Shown here piece by piece: positions 1 to 12,279 of a stretch of DNA of 64,000 nucleotides (positions within the stretch are counted from its first letter, which is position 1; each line of letters opens with the position of its first letter). A program made the position numbers and the translations under genes. The notes under the pieces were generated by a model, which worked only from the letters and a program-made list of their open reading frames with translations, was not told where the DNA came from and did no database searches. Source of the DNA: Prosapia bicincta (Eukaryota; Arthropoda; Insecta; Hemiptera; Cercopidae); NCBI GenBank assembly GCA_036971475.1, contig JBAIZL010000006.1, positions 92,863,765 through 92,927,764 of the forward strand, read 5' to 3'.

Positions 1-70
1 ATAGATATCATACATTGAAGACTTTTGTGCTGAAACCAACTAAACCTTTACGTTGCTCCCAAACCTTTAG

Positions 71-162
71 TTGTATTGGGCGAAAATGAAGATGCCTTGG
101 CTTCTGTTTATGAAAACCCAGTGTTTTGCAATATAATGCAAGGAAGTTTGCAGAAGTTGTAA
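71..162 (+). CDS. Possible 3'-terminal coding exon of an upstream gene (partial)
   Basis: A polypyrimidine-rich stretch ending in AG at 69-70 is followed by an open frame reading VLGENEDALASVYENPVF and ending in TAA at 160-162. An AATAAA lies 17 bases downstream. The amino-acid composition looks more like protein than the surrounding AT-rich DNA. The frame is closed by a TGA upstream of the putative acceptor, as expected if that part is intron. I do not recognise the family. It could equally be a fragment of an old mobile element. The piece is short and the window edge cuts off the rest. Confidence 0.25.
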
Positions 163-178
163 AAAGCACAGAATTTTT

Positions 179-184
179 AATAAA
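179..184 (+). terminator. AATAAA polyadenylation signal
   Basis: This canonical hexamer lies 17 bases after the TAA of the putative terminal exon. In such AT-rich DNA the hexamer is common by chance, so it only supports the exon weakly. Confidence 0.25.
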
Positions 185-1439
185 ACTATTGGTCGAGTGT
201 ATCAGGTTATGTTACAACAGGCTATGAGGTTATACTGTTTTATAAGAAATCATGTAATATGATTCATACGCATTACCGTTGCAAATGAAACAGGCTTATT
301 TTACGAATCGTTACTGAAAAAATTCTATCTTTCAAATTATCCTAATTATTCAAGCTCAAATATTTTCATAGTTTTTTCAGGGTCACTTTAAATGAACTAT
401 GATTGTTTTATGTAAAAGGAAACACCAGAATCTTTTCAAGGAAGATTGTTAACCTCTAAAAATTACACCTTTAACAAAATTTTAATTTTTGTACTGATTC
501 TGAAAGAAAGTTATCTTGGAAATGATCAACTCTGTAAATAGAAAAGAAAAAAAAATCTCTTCATTTTCAATTCCATTATCTTAAAGTTTTTTAAAAAATT
601 GTTGAAAAGAACATCTATTAATAATTTTATTTTGGATTTCAGAGGCATTTCTAAACTAGCAAAAATCTACTAACCAAGTATAAAGATAAACTGTCTTGAT
701 TATTTTAAAAGTCTGGTTGAGTTTTGCTCCAATTGAATAATATGAAGACAAAACACTTCAGTTGAAAAACCAATTAAATGTTTTTCCAGTTTGAAAGCAT
801 CTAAAACAGTTAAATTCTAGGGCTTCGTGTTTATTAATAACCTAATCTATTCCAAATTAACAGTTGAAAATGTAAACTCTACTGAAAGTTTAGAAAGAGT
901 TAATGCAAAACCACATTATGACTTCTAAAATGTTTGATTTTAACAAAGCTGATACTTGAGCAAAGCTATGTGATATATAATTGGTGACCATATTTGCTAT
1001 ATTACGGTTTGCTGTTTGATTTCCAAACCAATATTTATTCAAGGTAATTATGTACCGAAGCAATTCAAGGCAATCATTCAAAGAAATTATTGCTCAAAGC
1101 TGACTATTTCATATAAAAATCTATAAAGACCTTATATTGCATCGAAGAACTTATCAGAGGCGGATCTGTTTTTTAAAGGACACTATAACTCATGGTTTAA
1201 CTATAAAATTCATATTTTGTTGACTCAGTTTTATTTTATAAATTACAGTATTTCATGTGGAAAAATATTTGTTTCTATGGAATAAGTTGAAGCATTATTG
1301 GGGAAGATATTTGATAGCTTGAGTTAATTGAGAAATAAAATGTCTATTGATGCCTTGTAATAAATAATCCGAGGAGTGAGCGATTTATGGTGCGAAATGG
1401 TTGTACAGAAACAGAGGCAAAAGAATATCTTATCGTAGC
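185..1439. other. AT-rich non-coding stretch
   Basis: Simple AT-rich DNA with short chance open frames. No splice-bounded exon, repeat unit or transposon signature was seen until the mariner remnant begins near 1440. Confidence 0.5.
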
Positions 1440-2522
1440 AGTGGATAAGCTTTGAAATTCCTTTATCATAGAAGTCTGCTACCTGCGATCTCAGCCATTC
1501 AGTGACGCGCACCTTGAGCTCCACGTCGTCGTCAAAGCGCTGTGTTGCTAACCATGTCTTCATTCTTGGTAACAAGTAAAAATCGCTTGGTGCAAGGTCA
1601 GGACTATAGGACAGATGAGGAAAAACATCCCATTTTAATAAGTCAAGGAGTTCTTTGGTGTGGTTTGCTGTGTGAGGTCAGGCATTGTCATGCACAAACA
1701 AAATTTTCGACGTCAATTTCCCTCGGTGCTTGTTTTGAACTGCTCTGCTAAGGTTGTGCAAAGTTTCACAGTACCGCTCAAAGTTTATTGTTGCACCACG
1801 TTCAAGAAAGTCGATAAGAAGCACACCTTGTCTATCCCCAAAAAACCGCCGCCATAATCTTACTTGCTGACAATGTTTGCAAACATTTTCTTGGTTTTTT
1901 GGAGGAACTTGTGTGCCCCCACTCCATGGACTGTAATTTCGTTTCGCAATTAACGTGTTTTACCCATGTGTCATCACCAGTTAAGATGCGATCCAGTAGT
2001 GAATCACCATGTTTGTCGTAGGCAGAAATGTCAAACTTACCTCCATGCGCTGACCTTTATGGTGGTCAGTGAGCATTTTCGGTACATATCTTGCACAAAA
2101 TTTGTGGTAGCCTAACCTTTGTGTGACAATTTCAAACAACAAAGTCCGTGAATGAAACTTGTGGGAATTTTAAATGGAACACGTTTAAAACGCGTCATGA
2201 ACGTCAGTTTGGCCATTTTTAAACTGATGCACCATTTTCGCTCAGAACTTTCATTAATTACGTTGTTTCTGAAAACTTCACATGCATGGCGATAAATGTC
2301 TATTGGTTTCAAGTTTTTTGCCAACATAAACCGTATCACTGACCGCACCTCACAACTGGCGGGATTTTCAATCGCAGCACACATTTTCAGTTGGAATTGC
2401 GAAAAAACGGGCAACGCAGAAATGTTGCTGTTGTCGAGTGTGCACGCACAAAAATGTACGAGATCGGCTCGCGCCTAGCGGTGTCAGGCAAATACATTCC
2501 TTACTTTCTGAATAGCCCTCGT
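1440..2522 (-). mobile_element. Decayed mariner (SETMAR-type) transposon, minus strand
   Basis: On the minus strand this encodes a mariner transposase in pieces. The HTH_48-type N-terminus (2112-2414) contains ENPASCEVRSVIRF and NESSERKWCI. The catalytic part contains RILTGDDTWVKHVN (near 1965-2000), HDNA followed by PHTANHTKELL, and SPDLAPSDFYLL (near 1575-1610), so the three acidic positions of a DD34D enzyme can be traced. Damage includes a TGA at 1680-1678 in place of the Arg of HDNARPH (a CGA to TGA change), a frameshift near 2150, and loss of the linker between the HTH and catalytic domains. The 5' terminal inverted repeat is visible at about 2493-2522 (minus-strand start TACGAGGGCTATTCAGAAAG). 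I could not find the matching repeat at the left end, so the 3' end is truncated near 1440. It cannot produce active transposase. Confidence 0.9.
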
Positions 2523-4724
2523 ACAATTGTTAGTTTTTGTAAATTAATGTCTTATAGCTAAATATAACAATCAGTATTTTAACTAAAATATTTTAGGCTA
2601 TGCAAAAGATTATAAGAAACAGAATTTTAAATTGTTTGGATAAATAAGATGGTGATAAGACAGTCTATGTTGTAGAATCAGAAAATAAAAGGTTCTGCTC
2701 TAGAGATGGTAATCATACTGAAAAATATGTCACAATAATAAAAAAATTGTACTGGCGAAAAAGAAAGTGATAAGGTTAAAATAAATTATGTAATAAATAC
2801 AGCAGAGCTGTTTTATTGTGTAAAAATACCTACTAAATTTAATTAAATTTTGTTTTTAAGTGACATGAAACAGTATTTTGAGAGGAAATGGCCAAACAAA
2901 ACAAGTAGAAAAGTAAATATATTAAAAAACTGTTTATTAGAATACATGGTTTTAGCAAAAATTAAGCATTGCAACAATTCTGCTATCGGTTTTTTAGTAA
3001 ACATCACTTAAACTGATACTTAATTTATCTCTTTCACTACTAATTTTATAGTATTAGTATTTTAACATGAACACCGCAGTAGAACTACTGAAGCTCAAAT
3101 TGGAATTCAGAATGATTTTTTAATTGTGTCTGTTATTGGAACCAATGGATACACACAAATGTTTCATCCGTTTATGATATTCTATAATTTGGATTTCGTA
3201 TGCATTATCAAAACCTCACAGTAAAAGTTAAGAAACTTTGTCGATTTAGAAATACCAATGGTAACAAAGCTCACTACTTTTTTAGATTATGGAAAAATGC
3301 AGTATTTACCTTTTTGAAATATGAAACTACAAATTCTTGAAGAATTAATCTCTAATGTAATTTGAGTGACCAGAAATATTTTTAGAACATTTAAATATGC
3401 AATATTTTAATGTGTGTGATATAATGATTATGTTGAATAAATTTTACTTCAAGAATGTAATATTTTACAAAGGTTTACCATGTTATTCAAAAGAAACAAA
3501 TTGGACAAAAATTAATGATAGCTCGTATGTTAAAACATTGGGAAAGACACAGCGTTGACATTTTTGAATGAGAATATCAATATAGAAAAACGTACCAAGA
3601 TTGTTACACTTGAAAAAACTTACAAACTAATTTATTGAGGATGACTGTTCTACTAGCCAAACTGTAACTCTCTTTTAGGAAACTAATTATTAAAATATTT
3701 ATATTAAAAGTGCAAGTTCAAAATGGAAGCAGACAATGAGCACCAAGATTGCCATTCAAATTCTTACAGCACAGCATATAACATTAAACAGGAGCATTGA
3801 ATAATGCACTAATCTAGTGTGAAACACATCTGCTGAAAAATATTAGTAAGAAGTGGTTTCCCCCCAAGAGATATCAAAAGTAGTAATTAAACAGGAATTT
3901 AGAATTAGACAAGAATTCAAAAACTTTTTCCAAACCTCCATATGAAAAAAAAACTCTAAAACTAAGTCCAATTTCAAAGGTAATCTATTATTTTTTATTT
4001 TGGAAATTTGTGTTTTTCATATAGCTTTATTTATAAACAATACTTGTGACAAAATGGGATAAAGTTCAGTAGAGCGATCATTGCTGTTAAAATGTGATTT
4101 CATCAGGATTGTGTTTTCTGCTGATATTACCCTCTCCAACAGTTTTATCAAACAAACTGCACTATTAAACTGAAGTTTACTGTTATAAGTGCATTTTATT
4201 CTTTAATTTGCTGAAATTGTTTTCGTGCAAAATTATTTGTTTGAATATACTTTAGTTATTTGAATATAAGACCCTGTCCAATTCTGTAGGTTATTAAAAA
4301 AAAATATATTATAGTTCAAAAAGTTAATTTGAAATAGAAATAATTACATATTTAGACATAATAATTGGAATCAATGAAATACTGGTTTTAAATACTAAAT
4401 AGTAAGATTTAACAGACTTTGGTTCTCAATCTTTGCATTTATAGGAGTCCAATAACTATCCTTTAACTCAATTCTTTCCTGTGGAGGAAGATAATGCATT
4501 TTTTTAGTGGTTGCTGGTGCCTTCTGTACTTTTACATGCTACTGTGTGTTGATAAATGTATGTTATACGCAAGTTTTAGATTCAATATTCTTGGATTTCC
4601 TGATAGAAATATAATAATTGACAAGTCATAAATTTACAGTTCAACCAAAATATTCACTTATTAATGAAGCCAAAAAAAGATAAATTACAGATTCAAAAAA
4701 GTATAGTTGAATATAGTTGAATTT
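2523..4724. other. AT-rich non-coding stretch, no recognised element
   Basis: No exon or transposon homology was recognised. A 17-codon ATG-led frame at about 3723-3776 has no splice sites or extension and is probably chance. Confidence 0.45.
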
Positions 4725-5000
4725 GCTCACTCCCGCTTTTTTGTCAACTATTATTTCTAAAAACATGCCGCACTTTCAGAATGTTCTATACATCAACAGC
4801 TTCTGCATCCGATATGTCTATACATATTTCCAAGATTGTTTCTTATTTAATACCGAGCTAATTTATCTAATATAGAATGTCTCATGCAGGGTTTTGACAG
4901 TCCTTATCATGTTTGTATGAAAGTATTTTTACTGACTCAACACAGACCTTCACCTCTCGTCTCACCTATTGTCATCTCTCTCTCAAGACCCTGTCCAAGG
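4725..5000 (-). repeat. Dispersed repeat family R2, copy 1 (minus orientation)
   Basis: Read in reverse complement, this matches 54250-54545 and 55585-55835 along most of its length. Shared blocks include the segment reading ATCAACAGCTTCTGCATC, the segment around GATATGTCTA, TTTGACAGTCCTTAT, and the stretch with TACTGACTCA. Copies differ by many substitutions and short indels, so the insertions are old. The class of the parent element is not recognised. No tRNA promoter or poly(A) tail was seen. Confidence 0.75.
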
Positions 5001-5249
5001 TTAAATGGTCCTGAGTATACCAAAGTGTTTGTAGAATACAGTTGAAGTATTCTGTTATGGATGAGCAATTCTGGTGTACTAACACGGTGTTAGTGTGGGA
5101 TCAAGATACTAAAAATTGTCGATACTGTGCGTTTTACGGAATGTTACAAATGAAGGCCCAGAAAATGCCGAGAGTATTGTAATTGTTGAAGATGTATTCA
5201 AAACAACTATAGGGCTGTGTACTTCATGTGAAGAAAACATTTGTACTAA

Positions 5250-6181
5250 GGCTGCAGACATACAGAAAGCAACTAGGTGATCGCAACGCAAATGAGTTGC
5301 TATTAGAAAAGTTGCTAGTAGGTTTACACGTTTGTTCATATGAAGTTACTAGTTTAGTTGTCAGTTATGTCATCGTCAGAGGAAGATTGTCTATATTTTA
5401 AGAAAGAAACTACAAAAATGTTAAGAAAAAGAATTCAGTGGAGGCCTACACCTTTATAAAGTCATTCATGCGAGATAAAGTCAATATATTGCTGTGCAAA
5501 ATTCACGAAATTACGCATACCAATTTTTTAATTATTAATGAGAATTAGCAGTTACGACTACCTTTTAAGTAATGTATTTTAGAACATCAAAAAAAAAACA
5601 AATAATTGGCGATAAATATGGTGAAATAAATGTCAGCAGGAGAAAGTTAACAATAACACTCAGCTAAGATGATTTTCTCATTTATGTATTTATTTTTATG
5701 TATAACTGAAAACTTAAAATAGCGTACATTACAATGAAATAAAAATTAGTTTTTATTCAAATGAAATTTTATAGTTCAAGTGCCGATTTCATATATTTTG
5801 AACAAATTATTGGTAATCATTCGTATCGTCTTGAAGTTGTTGGATACACAAATCATGACCAGAACCAGCAATATTTTGTTTTTCTGACATGATATACCAC
5901 TATAATAAAACACTATTCAAAGATACAGAAACACAAAATGTAAATAAAAATTATTATCATATAAATATGGTATCACTCTTCAGAAACGCATACTCAACAC
6001 AACAAATACTGCTGGCAACTGAGCAATGAGTTTACATCAAACCTTGACTGGAGCAACTCTAGTTTCTGTGTCACTCGCTAGTCGCGTTGCTAACACTTCT
6101 CTATGAATATGTGCATGCAACTCCGTATGCTGTGAAAAAGCAACTCAAGTTTGCTTCAATACCTTCTGTATGTCCATAGCC
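5250..6181. mobile_element. Putative non-autonomous element bounded by short inverted repeats
   Basis: The left end at 5250-5267 (GGCTGCAGACATACAGAA) matches the reverse complement of 6164-6181 (GGCTATGGACATACAGAA) at 15 of 18 positions. Inside both ends are repeated GTTGC/GCAAC motifs in similar arrangement (5268-5320 and about 6050-6160). No transposase coding was recognised within. Target-site duplications were not resolved. The superfamily is uncertain. Confidence 0.45.
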
Positions 6182-6344
6182 TAAGATTCATAATTCAATG
6201 CGCCAAAAACCCCTTAAAGAATAGAGCGATAAAGTAATCAAATTAATCCCCGTGTTTTACAAAAGCAACTAGAAAATTGGTATCTTCTCTCGGTAGAAGG
6301 AAAAACCGACTAACTGCAGTATATTTTGATGTGTCTAGTTACAA

Positions 6345-6740
6345 ATGAACGAGTAATATAAAAAAAGTTTTAAAATAAATTCCTATTTGAGGTCTACAAA
6401 AAAAAAAATTATTTTACTTAGCTGTTATTAAATAATTATAATTAATATAAATATATACATATGACAGGATCACAGTATTATATTAAGTTCGGTAGAGGGA
6501 GCAGAATTAATTAATTAGATTTAATTAATAGATTGATATTTGAAAAACTGTATTAACTTCAAGTGCCATCTTCTACAAATTTAAAAGAATGTATTTGAAC
6601 TTTAGTGGACAAATAAACGATCGTAGTGGACAAACTTTAGTGGACGTATTTTATTAACGATTGAAAATTTGTACAAAATATTTAAATATATATATATTGA
6701 GAGAGTGTGAAATAATAAAAGGAATTAAAAAAGTAGCAGT
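6345..6740 (+). repeat. Dispersed repeat family R1, copy A
   Basis: Shares ordered blocks with 7800-8275 and, in reverse, 37010-37270. These include ACGAGTAATATAAAAAA..., a block with AACTGTATTA and CATCTTCTACAA, and the block TATTTTATTAACGATTGAAA followed by GAGAGTGTGA and AGGAATT. Copy A has a diverged stretch where copy B carries a tRNA-like box. The family is probably a SINE-like or other non-autonomous repeat. Confidence 0.65.
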
Positions 6741-6765
6741 GTAGCAGCTAGGGTACTTGTAAAAT

Positions 6766-7025
6766 TAAAAGGGGCTGAACAACTGTGTCATGCAGTTACA
6801 GCAGATGGAGGTGGCATACTTCCTCTCTGTATTATCTTCAAGAAAAAAAGAGCTATGCCTAAAGACAAGTTCCTAAAAGGCGTTACTCAAAAAGTATGAA
6901 TAGCTTTCGATCTAATGTTGGACTGGATTAGACCCAATGAGGGGCTTTTCCTCTGAGCTTTGCTGTATTTAAAGACAATTGCAGTATTCAATAGTTTTCA
7001 TGGACACATTGTTTATACTGTACGA
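6766..7025 (+). pseudogene. Fragment of a pogo/jerky-type DDE transposase
   Basis: The plus-strand frame reads VKLKGAEQLCHAVTADGGG, then ILPLCIIFKKKRAMPKDKF, ending in TGA at about 6895-6897. This resembles the pogo/POGK DDE domain segment with its TADG motif and FKRKTMPK-like run. After the stop, the frame around 6960-7020 reads LKTIAVFNSFHGHIV, matching the conserved LDSFRGH region that carries the second catalytic Asp, here replaced by Asn. Only this central part of the transposase survives, with a stop and probable indels. No terminal inverted repeats were assigned. Confidence 0.7.
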
Positions 7026-7799
7026 AATAAAATACAAAAACGTATATGCTGAACTTATTAGTATACCAGGGTGGCTAATGCTTATCCTTCGGTTACTTAA
7101 GACATAAGGTAGTTATGTTTAGATTGGATGCAAAAGGAAACCATGTCTCAACAAAGTTGAATATTATGGTAATTATTAAGATCAGCGGCTACTGCTCCAA
7201 TTGGCAAAATTTTTTTCCTGATCAATTTGACCTTGCTGAACACGAATATTAAGTTTTTTTTTACTGCAAACCCATTTAAAAAAAAATAATAACTTAACCT
7301 GACCTGGTTTTCTTAGGTTAATATGTATTTGCCCTTAAAAATAACTTTAGATTCGTGTTCAGCAAGATCAAATCTATCAGGATAAAAAGCATTTCGCCGT
7401 TCGGAGCGTTAGTAATCACTAAAGAAAATTTAACAAATTATTTCTGAAATCACTTGAAGAAGCTTTAAAGACCGATAATTCAATTTCGTTTGTGATCATT
7501 CAGAAAAGAATGCGGGTTGTGATATTAGTGTTTTTTTTACTTGAAGCAGTTATGTTAAATGAATTCTCAAGATGTGCAGTTATTTTTAAAGTATTGGATA
7601 AATAATGTAACTAATTTGTATTCTTACAATATATAGCTAGCGTAAAAGACAAAAACGAATATTTATTTAAGAAACCATTATGTTCAGTTGATTAATATTA
7701 TATGGTATATTTTTAATTTATATATAATAAATACAGTATTTGCAACCTTATTACTGTGAAATTCCTGAAATACGTGGGAAACTCTCAACATTAATAATC

Positions 7800-8275
7800 A
7801 GAAACGAGTAATATAAAAAACTTTTTAAAGTAAATTCCTACTGGGTTAACAAAGACAAATTTTATTCTAGTTACCCTAGAGCACTATTTATGAAGTTGTG
7901 TGGTAACCATGGCAACAGCTTAAGGTTGTAAAATGAAGGTTTCGACAACAACCAGATGGAGGAAAAAAAATCATAACATCTTTTAGAAATATATTTCTAG
8001 GTATTGAAAAGTTGGCGCAGTGCCAAGGCTCGCTAGACATCAAACATGAAGATTCTCTGTTCGAATCCAGCTGGATCTTACAAATTTTATTATTTAATTA
8101 TTGAATAAATATTTGATACAACTGTATTATTAACCTCAATTGTCATCTACAAGTTGGAAAAAAAATATTTGAACTTAACTGGATGAATAAAAAACCTATT
8201 TTATTAACAATTGAAAATTTATACAAGATATATATCTGGAGAGTGTGAGCTAAAAGAAGGAATTTAAAAACGGAA
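7800..8275 (+). repeat. Dispersed repeat family R1, copy B, with tRNA-like promoter
   Basis: Matches copy A (6345-6740) and copy C (37010-37270, reverse). It also contains a block with GGTAACCATGGCAACAGC and TTCGACAACAACCAGATGG, the latter recognisable in copy C. Near 8013-8069 it carries tRNA-type internal promoter boxes, listed separately. This points to a SINE or a SINE inserted within another repeat. Confidence 0.65.
8008..8082 (+). repeat. tRNA-derived SINE head (RNA polymerase III A and B boxes)
   Basis: TGGCGCAGTGCC at 8013-8024 fits an A box and TGTTCGAATCC at 8059-8069 fits a B box, with tRNA-like spacing of about 35 bases between them. A clean cloverleaf is not obtained, so this is a tRNA-derived SINE or decayed tRNA relic rather than a functional tRNA gene. 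Confidence 0.55.
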
Positions 8276-9307
8276 GATTTTATATTCTCTTACCTTATTT
8301 TCAGTGATATAAGTTAGTTTTTCTCATTTCTTATTTGGAATGAAAGCTGAAACAGGACAAAATCAATCTTCGTAGTAATCCATAGGGAAGATAACCAGAA
8401 GAAATTGAGGTTGTTACTGGTGCTCTTTGCCAAAATACTTCATCCATTATAAAAAATAATGTCATTATACAGTTACATTTAAGAAATTTGGCTTGAAGAT
8501 TGAATGAAACAAAGAAATTACTAGATAATTGACAAATTTTTAATAAACTGGTTCATAAGCTTTTATAATTTCCAAAATAGTCTAAGAATGAAGACCTCAA
8601 ATGGCCGTACTCAAATTTTTAATTGAAAAAAAATATATCAGAATAATTATGATATAATCAGAAGATGCAACATTAGTGACAATAATGTCTTGGTTATGGT
8701 TTTTATCATAAATCAAATGCCATATGAGGTATTTGGTTCTGAGTCGAATAACTATACAGGAAACTAGGCATCGTCAACTTTTCCAGATTATAATAGCAAA
8801 ATAATACTTTATATGGAGTTTGTCATTTTTAAAATGGCTTTATTAGCTAGTGTATATAGGCAATTAGATTCAGCGTGATTACTGAAAGGCGGTTTATGGC
8901 TATAAAGAATTTTATTTATGCTTTGTAACACACCTGAAAAGTTATTTGTTTTTAAAGATATAATATAAATAAATGAAATTAACAGATTTTTTATGAAGAA
9001 TTTATTCAAGACTATATAGTGGTTTAAGAGTTATGTTACTGAACTTTGGTTGTCAATTGTAATACATAACCTTTTTTTTTAAATTGTAATTTCAAAATAA
9101 TTGGTAATGGCTTTTTACAATAAGCTTGTATTTTTGAAATTGAACTAAATTTTTCATTGATAAGGTATTTCAGAAAGGCTTATTTTTTGACATCAAACTT
9201 GATACTTAATTTAATTGATTTTATTTAGCAGCATTGTTGTGGACTACTTTTTAAAGTCGCTTGTTATAATCTTGAATTCACTAAATAAATTATAAGTAAA
9301 TATTGTG

Positions 9308-9479
9308 TAACTGAATGAATACTTTTGAACTTACTTGACAAAGCTGATATTCTATACCAATAAAGTAGCAATTAGTTGAGAAGCCAATGAAGTTCAGTAG
9401 CCATTGACTCAGCTACTTCAATGAACAATGATTATTCGAAACGCACCAGCAAGTAAGTTTAAAAGTATTCACCTAGTTA
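9308..9479. mobile_element. Small hairpin MITE (172 bp)
   Basis: The left arm at 9308-9337 begins TAACTGAATGAATACTTTTG. It pairs with the reverse complement of 9450-9479, which begins TAACTAGGTGAATACTTTTA, with 26 of 30 positions identical. The arms enclose about 112 bp with no coding potential. The ends start with TA, as expected for Tc1/mariner-derived MITEs. Confidence 0.65.
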
Positions 9480-11583
9480 TTCAATAACTACTTATAATAG
9501 ATTAGTTTTTCCTTCAGCCTGGCTTATTGTAATGAAACACATTCTTAAAAATATAAATTTCTCTTTTCGTATCAAATTACATACAGAGACCAAAACTCTT
9601 TAATTTTTTATAGTCGACGCAACTCCAGATAATTTTATTGCAAAATATTTTATGTTCTGTTGAATATTTTTTTATAACACTTCATTATTGATCGTGGAGT
9701 ATGATTTCTACAAAGGAATGGCTTTTATCAGTGATTGTCATCCCCATATTTCATCTCTACTGTATTTGTATTTTTGAACTATCTGATCGAAGACATCATC
9801 GAAGAAAGAACATTACAGTAATCAATTTCAAGACCTACTGGAAGAGCCTGATTGTCTGATCAATTATAATACGGCCACTACATTAAGATGCAAATTAACT
9901 GAAACTTCTAAACAAATTTTGCGTTCTACACGGATTTATAAAAATAGTGTAACTTACTTATTGAGATGACCCTCATAACATTCAAAGGTATTAACTGATG
10001 AGGAGTAAATATTGATGGCTTTGTTGAAAATTTCATTTGGATTGTATGCTAGTGAGGTTATTGGTTTAATTTATTGTTGGATACTGTAGTAACAAATATT
10101 TATATTTTGTGTGTGTTTGATACAGCATTATTGGTCTTGATACAAACTTTTAGTTTCAAAATTTTTAATTCATGTATTTTTCTCAATATTGATATAATGC
10201 TATAACTAACAAAAAATTATAATCTAAAAGAGGGAAAATATTGACAAATTTTGACTTTTGACAAGTGAAAAGACTATAAAATATTGTATTTAATTATATT
10301 GTGAAAAAAGAAGCTCCGCCGTTCTCTACTATTAAAAACCTGATATATAAACACAAGGACAAAAATTTGCTTGATTTAGGCCTACATTGAAGATATTTTC
10401 AAAATTGAAAAATGTGACAAAAATATTGGAAATAAAAGCCACTTATATATAATAGACTGAAAGGAATCATCATAAGACTTGAAATAAACATGCAATGGAA
10501 ATATAAACTGTTTTAAAACTATATTTAACATCTGAAAATTAAATGATTTGTTTTGGATAAAGTATAGTGTCAAAGAAATGGAATTATATAACACAAAAGA
10601 AATTCAAAAAGTAAAACTCACATTGTAGGAGAAAAATGCAAGAATAAACTTATTGGGAGGAAGAAAATCCAGGAAGAACGGTCCACAAAATAAAAAAAAA
10701 AGCAAAGGAATATCTGTGGTATATCTTTTAATATTCATAAATTTAAATTAAACTTAGAAATGATCTTAATTTTATGCAGTTTCTCTTTTGTTGGAATTTT
10801 CAGTATTTTTTATTTCAATTTGTGAATACTTGTACTAGAAATTAAAATTAAATATTATACAAAAAATAACAGGTTAAAGGGCAAAATTATAGTTTTAATT
10901 ATTAGAGTATAATGAATAATAACATGGCTAAAATGTGACAATTAAAGCAAATTAAATATGCTTGTAAAAGATTTGTATATGGATATATGTTTGACAAGTA
11001 TAGGAAACTATTTTTAAAATTATATATTCAGTGATAAGTTTATTTTAATCAGTATTTTATTTTGGTGCGAAAGAACCAGCAGATGTTATTAAATGAACCA
11101 ATTAATAAATTTGAATTTATTTAAAGCAATGCTTGGTAATAAAATTTTCATTGCATTTGTTTTGCAGTATCCTAATTATCATAATGATTTAATGATGAGA
11201 TATGATTATCATGTCAAATCATTTCTCATAATTTAATAACTATCATTATTTCTGAGTTCTGATTTATTTTTGAATCCATATTTATAGACATAATGCTATG
11301 AACAAAATTTTACTTTGTAGGTAGGGAAAATGTTTTATAAAGAACATTAGTATTTTGCAAGATGCTAGGGCAGTTATAAGATATTTGTGAAGGATTTTAA
11401 AAACACAGGTTAACACAGTGGTGGACTTTTTTGTACATTTTTATGGAGTTGTGGTCCCAAGGATATATATATTTTAACTAATAAAGTTTTATTCATATAA
11501 AATGGTAATAATGACATATTAAATGTTTTGCAACTTAAATTAACACCTTTATGTTTACTTCAATGTTATTACAGTAAACATGG
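9480..11583. other. AT-rich non-coding stretch with one start-less open frame
   Basis: Mostly featureless. At 9787-9966 one plus frame stays open for 60 codons with no ATG, followed by TGA at 9967-9969. It begins SKTSSKKEHYSNQFQDLLEE. I do not recognise it and see no convincing splice sites, so it may be an eroded mobile-element fragment. Confidence 0.35.
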
Positions 11584-12279
11584 TAGGGATGGTCGGTACA
11601 GTGACTTTAACGGATCGGTGATTTTAGCGACAGCGCCAGGTTTGGATCAGTGACTTTAATAACAAGGGATACTGAGACTCCTCTGTATGTGCCAATAACA
11701 AGCAGCCATACAGCATTGGTGAAATGATTATACACCTCGCTTTTTTCTATTTTGGAACGCTTATTTTATTTAAAAATGAACTCCTTTGAAATTAAGAACA
11801 AACTACAGAGTATGAAATAGCATCTACTGTACACAACACTGTCACTATCTAAAAACCTGACACAAATAAATAGAACCAGAGACAGCAACAAATCAACCAA
11901 TGATAGCAGTGGTAAAATATTAGTAACTTTTCAGTCGCGATAGTGACATTTTGGCCAGTCACAATGGAGGAAATCCCTCTCCTCTTCAGTCAATGACACT
12001 GCACGATAATTGGCGCAGTAAGCCGAGCGGTGAGAGATGACCCAGTAACAGCGACAAATAAACCAATGACAGCCGTTTCATCCAGTGACAGTGACAAATC
12101 GAGCAATGACAGCCGTTTCATCCAGTGACTATGACGTTTTGCCCAATCACAACAGAGGCAACTTCCGATCGATCCATTGTCACTAGAACTGGCATTTTCC
12201 ATATTTTGTCACTGGTACCATCAGCGACAATATAATATCAGTGACGAGTCACCATGACAAAAAATATCTGCTATCCCTA
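11584..12279. mobile_element. hAT-like MITE, copy 1
   Basis: Starts TAGGGATGG at 11584 and ends with CTATCCCTA at 12271-12279, giving short inverted repeats of the hAT type. It is homologous along its length to 58357-58961 in the same orientation. The inside is crowded with CAGTGAC/GTCACTG motifs in both orientations. A local tandem duplication near 12062-12130 repeats the AATGACAGCCGTTTCATCC block. No transposase frame is present. The flanking 8 bases do not match, so target duplications have decayed or the edges are slightly off. Confidence 0.7.
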
